DNA from: an uncultured Lachnospiraceae bacterium
GTDB lineage: Bacteria; Bacillota; Clostridia; Lachnospirales; Lachnospiraceae
Reading direction: 5' to 3'
DNA: 32,751 bases
Assembly (NCBI GenBank): GCA_947566705.1
Contig: CANOLA010000033.1
Location: 1 to 32,751 of the forward strand
Made by a program: the position numbers and the translations under genes. The stretch's first letter is position 1. Each line of letters begins with the position of its first letter. Shown one piece after another: positions 16,254 through 22,026 of this stretch. Below the pieces are notes generated by a model that was given only the letters and a program-made list of their open reading frames with translations, made no database searches and was not told the origin of the DNA.

Positions 16254-16397
16254 ATGATTAATTTTGAAAAAGAACTGAAAAACTTTAAGCCGAGCGCTGA
16301 AGTGGAGGAGGCAGAAGCTGTGATCCAGAACCATGATCTGTCAGACGTGACAGATTTAATCGCTGAGATGCTGCGTGAAGCAAAGGGGAACCGTTAA
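16254..16397 (+). CDS. Small acidic protein, 47 residues, unknown function
   Basis: A 47-codon gene with a very strong ribosome binding site (GAGGAGG at 16242-16248) before ATG 16254. The product starts MINFEKELKNFKPS and ends in a helix LIAEMLREAKGNR. It is acidic, has no Cys, signal peptide or membrane helix, and is predicted to be helical. Its stop is one base before the ATG of the zinc-ribbon/TPR gene, so the two are surely coupled; its last codons serve as the ribosome binding region for that gene. I do not recognise a named family. The tight coupling suggests a partner or regulator of the TPR protein. It could also act mainly as a leader for translation of that gene. Confidence 0.75.
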   Translation: MINFEKELKNFKPSAEVEEAEAVIQNHDLSDVTDLIAEMLREAKGNR

Positions 16398-16398
16398 T

Positions 16399-17775
16399 AT
16401 GATTTGTTACAGATGTGGACAGGAAGCAGGAAATGAAAAGCGGTGCCCGTCATGCGGGGAAAATCTTGCCGTTTTAAAGAAAATACGAATTATTTCCGGC
16501 GCATATTATAACCAGGGGCTGGAGCAGGCAAAAATCCGGAATCTTTCGGATGCAGTGATCAGCCTGAAAAACAGCCTGAAATTTAATAAATACAATATAG
16601 ATGCCCGCAATCTGCTCGGACTTGTGTATTTTGAGATGGGTGAGGTTGTGGATGCGCTGGGGGAATGGGTTATCAGTAAAAGTTACCAGCCCAGTGACAA
16701 TCTTGCAAGTGTTTATCTGGATGAAGTACAGAAAAACCGCGGACGGCTGGATTCCGAGAACCAGACAATTAAAAAATATAACCAGGCGCTGCATTACTGC
16801 CAGCAGGACAGCCGGGATCTTGCCATTATCCAGCTAAAAAAAGTTCTTTCCATGAATCCGAGAATGGTAAAGGCGCACCAGCTTCTGGCGCTTTTGTACC
16901 TGCAGGAGGATAAACTGGAGCTGGCAAAGAGGACTCTCCGCAATGCGGCAAAAATTGACAGCGGGCACACGATAACGCTCCGCTACATGCAGGAAGTCAA
17001 CCGCCGTCTGAAGGAAAAAGAAAAAAATTCTTCCAAAAAGTCAAAGGATGAGGACCTGATTTCCTACCAGAGCGGGAATGAAACGATTATCATGCCGAAG
17101 AGGTTTAAAGAATCCTCGGTTGGCACCACACTGCTTTCCATAGTTATCGGTCTGTTAATCGGTACGGCAGTTACTTCATTTTTGATTGTTCCAACCGTCA
17201 GAAACCGCATGAAGGAAGAAACCAGGCAGCAGATGCTGGAAGCAAGCGATACCATATCCAGTAACGGCCAGGAAATGAAAGAGCTGGAAAGCCAGATTGA
17301 GACTTTAAAACAGCAGCTTACAGAGGAGCAGGAGAACAGCGTTAAGGTTGAGTCGCAGATAAGCTCGTATGACAAGCTGTTAAGTGCCTATGTTTCCTAT
17401 GTTTCAGAAGATTTTACGGCAGCAGGGGAAGCCCTGGACAAGGTAAAGACCAAATATCTGTCCAAGAGCGCAAAGTCAATTTACAAGGAACTGAGTGATG
17501 TTGTCATGGAAAAGTATTTTACGCAGCTTTACCGTGAAGGGTATTCGGCATACCAGAAGGGACGGTATGCAGAGGCAATTGAGGCATTTAAGCAGATTAC
17601 CGATGAAAAGGAAGATTTTCATGACGGTTATGCGGCATATTATCTGGCACAGTCCTACCGCAGGAGTAATGATTTACAGTCTGCGAAGCCGTATTACCAG
17701 TATGTGATAGATAATTATCCGGATACCGAACGTGCCAGAACAGCACAGAACTATGTGAATGCACAGGAACAGTAA
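16399..17775 (+). CDS. Zinc-ribbon, TPR-repeat membrane protein
   Basis: A 458-residue protein. Residues 3-19 are a zinc ribbon (Cys3-x2-Cys6 and Cys16-x2-Cys19). Residues of about 30-200 are tetratricopeptide repeats (for example SLKFNKYNIDARNLLGLVYF and VLSMNPRMVKAHQLLALLYL). One membrane helix lies at about 241-265 (LLSIVIGLLIGTAVTSFLIV). It is followed by a coiled coil (about 270-330) and a second TPR block near the C-terminus (YQKGRYAEAIEAFKQI, then YYLAQSYRRSNDLQSAKPYY). This looks like a membrane-anchored scaffold with protein-binding repeats on both sides of the membrane, but no function is established. The start, ATG 16399, is one base after the stop of the 47-residue gene; GGGG at 16385-16388 can serve as its ribosome binding site. 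A terminator lies at 17855. Confidence 0.85.
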   Translation: MICYRCGQEAGNEKRCPSCGENLAVLKKIRIISGAYYNQGLEQAKIRNLSDAVISLKNSLKFNKYNIDARNLLGLVYFEMGEVVDALGEWVISKSYQPSDNLASVYLDEVQKNRGRLDSENQTIKKYNQALHYCQQDSRDLAIIQLKKVLSMNPRMVKAHQLLALLYLQEDKLELAKRTLRNAAKIDSGHTITLRYMQEVNRRLKEKEKNSSKKSKDEDLISYQSGNETIIMPKRFKESSVGTTLLSIVIGLLIGTAVTSFLIVPTVRNRMKEETRQQMLEASDTISSNGQEMKELESQIETLKQQLTEEQENSVKVESQISSYDKLLSAYVSYVSEDFTAAGEALDKVKTKYLSKSAKSIYKELSDVVMEKYFTQLYREGYSAYQKGRYAEAIEAFKQITDEKEDFHDGYAAYYLAQSYRRSNDLQSAKPYYQYVIDNYPDTERARTAQNYVNAQEQ

Positions 17776-17776
17776 C

Positions 17777-17846
17777 TGTAATATGCCTGCTTTGCAGGCG
17801 TATTACCTGTGCAGTCGTATTCGCGCAGCGAATTTTCATACGACTG
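17777..17846 (+). repeat. Family I hairpin repeat, copy B
   Basis: TGTAATATG, CCTGC (17786-17790), TTT, GCAGG (17794-17798), seven bases, CCTG (17806-17809). A second hairpin follows: outer CAGTCGTA (17812-17819) with TACGACTG (17839-17846), inner TTCGC (17820-17824), GCA, GCGAA (17828-17832), and an asymmetric TTTTCA. It begins two bases after the TPR stop and precedes the terminator, so it is in that gene's 3' region. Confidence 0.75.
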
Positions 17847-17854
17847 AATCTTAC

Positions 17855-17887
17855 AAAAGACGTCAATGATGGCGTCTTTTTATTTTT
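17855..17887 (+). terminator. Rho-independent terminator before spoIIAA
   Basis: AAAAGACG (17855-17862) pairs with CGTCTTTT (17873-17880), and the stem can extend by two pairs. It is followed by TATTTTTT. Confidence 0.88.
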
Positions 17888-17948
17888 TCCAGAAAGGTTG
17901 GGACATGCAGAAGCATGAAGGCAGTAAATTGAAGGAGGTAAAGAAAAA

Positions 17949-18290
17949 ATGGAACTGCAATATCAGATCAAGGAGGACCGGATGGTGGTACCCATGCCAA
18001 AGGAAGTGGACCACCATGTGGCAAAAAGTTTAAGCAGGGAAATTGATTTCCTTGTGGATTCCTGGCATGTGAAAACACTCATTTTTGACTTTGAGGGGAC
18101 AGATTTCATGGACAGTTCAGGAATCGGGGTGTTACTTGGACGTAAAAAAACCATGGAATTGTATTCCGGTGAAATGCGTGCAGTCAATCTTGGGGAACGC
18201 GTGGAAAAGATATTTGAAAAATCAGGTCTGTTTCGTGTAATTACGGTGGAACGGTCTGAGAAAGGAGGAAAAGAAAATGGAAATATGTAA
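17949..18290 (+). CDS. spoIIAA: Anti-sigma F factor antagonist SpoIIAA
   Basis: A 113-residue STAS-domain protein. The phosphorylation site is in FMDSSGIGVLLGR (Ser56-Ser57), preceded by LIFDFEGTDF as in SpoIIAA. Unphosphorylated SpoIIAA binds SpoIIAB and frees sigma F in the forespore; SpoIIAB kinase phosphorylates the serine to switch it off, and SpoIIE reverses this in the known system. AGGAGGT eight bases before ATG 17949 fixes the start. It overlaps spoIIAB by 14 bases. In Bacillus the operon promoter is read by sigma H; I could not find a convincing sigma H site in the short upstream stretch after the terminator. Confidence 0.95.
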   Translation: MELQYQIKEDRMVVPMPKEVDHHVAKSLSREIDFLVDSWHVKTLIFDFEGTDFMDSSGIGVLLGRKKTMELYSGEMRAVNLGERVEKIFEKSGLFRVITVERSEKGGKENGNM

Positions 18291-18714
18291 TCATATGCAG
18301 GTAAGTTTCGATGCAAAATCAGTCAACGAGGGGCTGGCACGTATGGTGGTGACAGCTTTTATGACGGAGATGAACCCTACGCTGGAACAGATTGCGGATG
18401 TCAAGACTGCAGTATCCGAAGCAGTAACGAATGCAATTATTCACGGATATGAAGATGAGGACAAGCTGGTGGAGTTAAGCTGTGAGCGGAACGGACAGCA
18501 GCTTGTCGTAACGGTTGAGGACCACGGGATTGGGATTGCCAATCTTCAGGAGGCCATGCAGCCGTTTTATACCACAAAACCGCAGCTGGAACGTTCCGGC
18601 ATGGGATTTTCCTTTATGGAGGCTTTCATGGACAAAATTGAAGTGCGTTCAGATATGGGAAAAGGCACGAAGGTCGTGATGTGGAAATACATAGAAAGGG
18701 AAAAAAATCAGTAG
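18277..18714 (+). CDS. spoIIAB: Anti-sigma F factor and serine kinase SpoIIAB
   Basis: A 145-residue GHKL-fold kinase. The N-box is EAVTNAIIHGY, the G1 box DHGIGI and the G2 box GMGFSFM, in the order expected for SpoIIAB. It holds sigma F inactive in the presence of ATP and phosphorylates SpoIIAA. AAAGGAGG at 18261-18268 precedes ATG 18277, which lies inside spoIIAA, so translation is coupled. Its last codons overlap the probable start of sigF by eight bases. Confidence 0.96.
   Translation: MEICNHMQVSFDAKSVNEGLARMVVTAFMTEMNPTLEQIADVKTAVSEAVTNAIIHGYEDEDKLVELSCERNGQQLVVTVEDHGIGIANLQEAMQPFYTTKPQLERSGMGFSFMEAFMDKIEVRSDMGKGTKVVMWKYIEREKNQ
18694..18709 (+). promoter_or_regulatory. Ribosome binding site and non-AUG start of sigF
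   Basis: GAAAGGG (18694-18700), six bases, then ATC (18707-18709) in the sigF frame. That frame is closed upstream by TAG at 18692 and has no ATG, GTG or TTG until ATG 18803. A single G to C change would explain it (ATG to ATC), and an ATG here would not alter the spoIIAB stop. Confidence 0.65.
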
Positions 18715-19450
18715 TCTGGATACGAATGAGGAATGGCGCAAGTCAATTGCAAAGGCACAAAACGGGGACAAAAAAATCCGGGCGCAGCTGGTAACTGAAA
18801 ACATGGGGCTTGTGTATATGGTAGCCAGACGTTTTGAGGGGCGCGGAACAGACCGGGAGGAGCTGGTTCAGATCGGGGCAATCGGACTGATTAAGGCAAT
18901 TGACAAATTTGACCCTGCACTGCCGTACTCTTTTTCCACTTATGCTGTTCCGCTGATTATCGGGGAAATCCGGAGGTTTTTAAGGGATGACGGAATGATT
19001 CATATCAGTCGAAGTGTGAAGGAGAATGCAAGAAAAATAGCGATTGTCAGAGAAAAACTGAAAAAGACGGAAAATAAAGACCCGACACTGGAAGAACTCA
19101 GGGAACTGACCGGACTGGAATATGAAGAAATCGTTACGGCAATGGAGGCAACAAGCGAAGTGGATTCCATATACCGTCCGCTTGCGGGAGAAGACGGGGA
19201 CTCCCTGACACTGGGGGAAAAACTGGCGGACGAGAAACAGTTTGAAACTCCGATTGTCAACAGCATTGCCCTGCAGCAGGTTATGGACACCCTGGAGGAA
19301 AACGAAAACAGACTGATCAGCCTGCGGTACATGCAGAACCGTACACAGGCGGAAACTGCCAGGATTCTTGGAACAAACCAGGTCGCGGTTTCCCGTATGG
19401 AGCGGAAGATACTGACAAAGCTGCGGCAGAGATTGTATATGGAGGGATGA
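18707..19450 (+). CDS. sigF: RNA polymerase sigma-F factor (probable non-AUG start)
   Basis: A 247-residue sigma-70-family protein if started at ATC 18707; B. subtilis sigma F has about 255. It directs forespore transcription after septation. Region 2 is GLVYMVARRF, ELVQIGAIGLIKAIDKFD, FSTYAVPLIIGEIRRFLRDD. Region 3 follows (DGMIHISRSVKENARK), and region 4 ends with TQAETARILGTNQVAVSRMERKIL. The first standard start codon, ATG 18803, would give only 215 residues and cut off the stretch AKAQNGDKKIRAQLVTEN, which is plainly the conserved sigma N-terminus. ATC 18707 has a Shine-Dalgarno (GAAAGGG) at proper distance and overlaps the end of spoIIAB. CTG 18716 is a poorer choice. A sequencing error is possible. 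The promoter of the HAD gene lies in its last codons. Confidence 0.9.
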   Translation: MSSLDTNEEWRKSIAKAQNGDKKIRAQLVTENMGLVYMVARRFEGRGTDREELVQIGAIGLIKAIDKFDPALPYSFSTYAVPLIIGEIRRFLRDDGMIHISRSVKENARKIAIVREKLKKTENKDPTLEELRELTGLEYEEIVTAMEATSEVDSIYRPLAGEDGDSLTLGEKLADEKQFETPIVNSIALQQVMDTLEENENRLISLRYMQNRTQAETARILGTNQVAVSRMERKILTKLRQRLYMEG

Positions 19451-19461
19451 TTTAGTATAAT
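19433..19461 (+). promoter_or_regulatory. Promoter for the HAD gene
   Basis: TTGTAT (19433-19438), a 17-base spacer and a perfect TATAAT (19456-19461), across the sigF stop. The predicted start near 19468 coincides with the first hairpin of the family II element. Confidence 0.7.
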
Positions 19462-19464
19462 AAA

Positions 19465-19527
19465 TGTGTCAGGTTTTCTGTAAAAACCTGACATGCAGCA
19501 TCGGCAAATTTAGCATGGGCTGATATT
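19465..19527 (+). repeat. Family II structured leader element, copy 1 (HAD gene)
   Basis: Hairpin 1 pairs TGTCAGGTTTT (19467-19477) with AAAACCTGACA (19483-19493). The 15-base block CTGACATGCAGCATC (19488-19502) is identical to the clpB leader. Hairpin 2 pairs ATCGGC with GCTGAT, one G-U pair, within TGGGCTGATATT (19516-19527). It occupies almost the whole 5' leader. Confidence 0.75.
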
Positions 19528-19545
19528 ACGGAAAGGGGAAAGAAT

Positions 19546-20310
19546 ATGGGGAAACACCTGAATAAAGCGGTATTACCGGAAAATTACAAAAATTATGTAT
19601 TTGACCTTTACGGAACACTGGTGGACATCCGCACAGACGAGACCAGGCAGTTCGTATGGGGAAAACTGGCGCTTTTTTTCGGCTATTACGGGGCGCATTA
19701 TGAACCGGAAGAATTGTGCAGGCGTTATGGGGAAATTGTCAAAGAGCAGGAAGGAAAACTAAAAAAAGTACTGGACATAAAGCGGCAGGATTCACATGAA
19801 TCTTCTCCGGAAATTGAGATTACCAGTGTATTTTTGCAGTTATACAGGGACAAGGGAATAAGCGCGGATGAACAGCTTGCGGTTTACAGCGGACAGCTGT
19901 TTCGGGTGCTTGCCACAGAGTATATCAGGCTTTATCCCGGAACCAGGGAAATGCTTTCCCATCTGAAAACACTTGGAAAGAATATTTATCTGCTGTCCAA
20001 TGCGCAGAGGATTTTTACGGCTTATGAGATGAAAGACCTCGGAATCAGCTGCTATTTTGATGATATTCTGATTTCATCCGACTACAGGACAAGAAAGCCG
20101 GATGAACAGTTTTTTAAAATCCTGGTGCAGCGCCATTCGCTAAATCCTGCGCAGTGCCTGTTTGTCGGAAATGACAGCAAATGTGATATAGCAGGGGCGC
20201 AGAGTGCCGGAATGGATACATTTTATGTAAAATCCAACATATCCCCGGAGAATGACGAAACGGAAGAAGCAAATTATATCGTGAATAAATTTTTTGAGTG
20301 GGAGGTTTAA
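19546..20310 (+). CDS. HAD-superfamily hydrolase-like protein
   Basis: A 254-residue protein of the haloacid dehalogenase fold. Motif I is FDLYGTLVD with nucleophile Asp20; the second position is Tyr22, not the Asp seen in most HAD phosphatases (D-x-D). Tyr at this place occurs in L-2-haloacid dehalogenases and some uncharacterised relatives. Motif II is the Ser of YLLSNAQ, motif III the Lys of RTRKPDEQFF, and motif IV FVGNDSKCDIAGA. The substrate cannot be named; phosphatase, dehalogenase-like or regulatory roles are all possible. AAGGGG lies before ATG 19546. Its leader is a family II structured element with its own promoter. The gap to ldh is about 95 bases with no clear terminator. Confidence 0.85.
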   Translation: MGKHLNKAVLPENYKNYVFDLYGTLVDIRTDETRQFVWGKLALFFGYYGAHYEPEELCRRYGEIVKEQEGKLKKVLDIKRQDSHESSPEIEITSVFLQLYRDKGISADEQLAVYSGQLFRVLATEYIRLYPGTREMLSHLKTLGKNIYLLSNAQRIFTAYEMKDLGISCYFDDILISSDYRTRKPDEQFFKILVQRHSLNPAQCLFVGNDSKCDIAGAQSAGMDTFYVKSNISPENDETEEANYIVNKFFEWEV

Positions 20311-20365
20311 AACCCAAATTAACTTTGTTTGCCTGAAAGAAGGAATATGAGTAAATCCGGTTGGT

Positions 20366-20371
20366 TATACT
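20366..20371 (+). promoter_or_regulatory. Possible -10 box for ldh
   Basis: TATACT at 20366-20371 is the only promoter-like element before ldh. I see no good -35 box at 17 bases, so ldh may partly depend on readthrough from the HAD gene. Confidence 0.35.
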
Positions 20372-20405
20372 AAGATTAAATATTTAAGGAGGATTTACGG
20401 CGCAT

Positions 20406-21371
20406 ATGGTAAAACAAGGAAAAGTGGCAGTCATTGGCTGCGGGTTTGTCGGCTCTGCGTCAGCTTTTGCACTGATGCAGAGCGGACTTTTTACAGAAAT
20501 GGTACTGCTTGATGCAAATCATGACAAGGCAGAAGGAGAGGCGGATGACATTGTGCACGGCATTCCGTTCGGGCGTCCGATGAAAATATATGCGGGCAGC
20601 TATGATGATATTGTGGATGCGGCAATAGTTGTGGTTACGGCCGGTGCAAACCAGAAACCGGACGAGACGAGGCTGGACCTGGTTCACAAAAACGTGGCAA
20701 TTTTCCGTTCCATCATACCTGAGATTGCACAGCGGGGGTTTGAAGGAATCCTGCTTGTGGTTGCAAATCCGGTGGACATTCTGACTTATGCGGCACTGAA
20801 AATTTCCGGCTATACGGAGAACCGGGTAATCGGCTCAGGAACAGTGCTTGACAGTGCGAGGCTTAAGTACCATCTGGGAGAACACCTTGGCGTGGACAGC
20901 CGGAGTGTCCATGCTTTTATTGTGGGGGAACATGGGGACAGCGAGATTGCGGCGTGGTCAAGTGCAAATGTATCCGGAATTCCGCTGGACAGTTTCTGTG
21001 AAATGCGCGGACACTATAACCATGTGGAGGCGAACGACAGGATTGCGGAGTCTGTTAAGCAGAGTGCCTATGAAATAATAGAAAAAAAGGGTGCGACCTA
21101 TTACGGAATTGCGATGTCCGTTAAACGCATCTGTGAGGCCATCATCCGTGATGAAAAATCCATTCTTCCGGTTTCCACCATGATGCACGGGGAATATGGA
21201 ATCTCGGATGTGGTTTTAAGCATTCCCTGCATTGTGGGGAAAAACGGCTATGAAACAAAAGTTCCTATAGATTTAGATCCGGATGAGGTTGCGAAACTGC
21301 ATGAATCTGCCGATACATTAAAAGAAGTCCTTCAGGATGTCATGCAGGAACAGGAAGTATCAGTGTTGTAA
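20406..21371 (+). CDS. ldh: L-lactate dehydrogenase
   Basis: A 321-residue NAD-dependent dehydrogenase that reduces pyruvate to L-lactate, regenerating NAD. The Rossmann motif is VAVIGCGFVGSASAFAL. The substrate Arg is in DETRLDLVHKN, the NAD/substrate Asn in VVANPVDILTYAALK, and the catalytic His176 in IVGEHGDSEIAAW. Residues around the active site suggest lactate rather than malate dehydrogenase. The start ATG 20406 is preceded by AAGGAGG (20387-20393) at a rather long spacing of about 12 bases; no better in-frame start is present. Promoter-like sequence for the hpt gene overlaps its stop. Confidence 0.94.
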   Translation: MVKQGKVAVIGCGFVGSASAFALMQSGLFTEMVLLDANHDKAEGEADDIVHGIPFGRPMKIYAGSYDDIVDAAIVVVTAGANQKPDETRLDLVHKNVAIFRSIIPEIAQRGFEGILLVVANPVDILTYAALKISGYTENRVIGSGTVLDSARLKYHLGEHLGVDSRSVHAFIVGEHGDSEIAAWSSANVSGIPLDSFCEMRGHYNHVEANDRIAESVKQSAYEIIEKKGATYYGIAMSVKRICEAIIRDEKSILPVSTMMHGEYGISDVVLSIPCIVGKNGYETKVPIDLDPDEVAKLHESADTLKEVLQDVMQEQEVSVL

Positions 21372-21394
21372 AATAAATGCAGCAGTGGTAGAAT
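21366..21394 (+). promoter_or_regulatory. Promoter for the hpt gene
   Basis: TTGTAA (21366-21371, overlapping the ldh stop), a 17-base spacer and TAGAAT (21389-21394) with TGG just before it (extended -10). The predicted start near 21401 leaves a 130-base leader. Confidence 0.6.
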
Positions 21395-21423
21395 AATACT
21401 GTTAGTGTTCGGAAATTAAAAGG

Positions 21424-21500
21424 TACGGGCAGTGCATTCCTTCAGGAATGCTGCATGTCCCGTATAAGGGGCGGCTGCCCGGAGGGCGCCGCAATAAAAA
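21424..21500 (+). repeat. Structured hpt leader, inverted relative of family II
   Basis: GCATTCC (21434-21440), TTCA, GGAATGC (21445-21451) is enclosed by TACGGG (21424-21429) and CCCGTA (21459-21464). ATGCTGCATGTC (21448-21459) is the exact reverse complement of the core of the two family II leaders. A second hairpin pairs GCGGC/GCCGC and GCCC/GGGC (21471-21492). CGGGCAG (21426-21432) can also pair with CTGCCCG (21475-21481), a rival fold. Confidence 0.6.
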
Positions 21501-21530
21501 GTACCGGAGCACGGGAGGAGGATCCTGGAC

Positions 21531-21884
21531 ATGGATGATAACAAAATACAGGAATTAAAGGACGCTGGAGTAAATACTGACACAGCAATGAAGAGGTTTA
21601 TGAACAATGCCTCGCTGATGGAGCGTCTGTTTAAGAAGTTTCTGGATGACAAGAGTTATGCAGCGCTGACGGCTGCACTGGACGCAGGGGAAACGGAAGA
21701 AGCGTTTAAAGCGGCGCATACATTAAAGGGCGTCTGCGGGAATCTTTCGTTTGACAGTCTGTTTTCCATTGTGTCTGAGCAGACAGAAGCCCTGCGTGGC
21801 GGTAATCTTGAAGAAGGAAAAGCACTGATGCCAAAAGTAACGGAAGCATATGACAGGGTGATGCAGGTTTTAAAGACACTGTAA
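21531..21884 (+). CDS. HPt (histidine phosphotransfer) domain protein
   Basis: A 117-residue single-domain protein. The HPt motif is AAHTLKGVCGNLSF with His63 as phosphate acceptor, in a four-helix frame typical of Hpt relay proteins. It carries no kinase, receiver or output domain, and no two-component gene is near, so it would shuttle phosphate between partners encoded elsewhere. The length is normal for a free HPt. The ribosome binding site GGGAGGAGGA lies before ATG 21531. The leader of about 130 bases is heavily structured. It stands before the coiled-coil gene but each has its own promoter. Confidence 0.88.
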   Translation: MDDNKIQELKDAGVNTDTAMKRFMNNASLMERLFKKFLDDKSYAALTAALDAGETEEAFKAAHTLKGVCGNLSFDSLFSIVSEQTEALRGGNLEEGKALMPKVTEAYDRVMQVLKTL

Positions 21885-21934
21885 TTACCATAGACATTAT
21901 TTATGAAAAAGTTACATAAAATGTCATAAAAAGC

Positions 21935-21963
21935 TTTTCAATTTGGTGAAAGTGTGCTATAAT
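21935..21963 (+). promoter_or_regulatory. Promoter for the coiled-coil gene
   Basis: TTTTCA (21935-21940), a 17-base spacer and a perfect TATAAT (21958-21963) with TGC before it (extended -10). The leader to ATG 22027 is about 57 bases. Confidence 0.7.
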
Positions 21964-22026
21964 TTTGATGAAGGATTATAGCTGTGGCGCGGATGCCAGA
22001 TTTTATACAGAAAAGAGGGGATATTT

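Noticed and set aside
17881-17948. GACATGCAG at 17913 as another family II copy
   Set aside because: Only nine bases match and neither hairpin can be formed around them.
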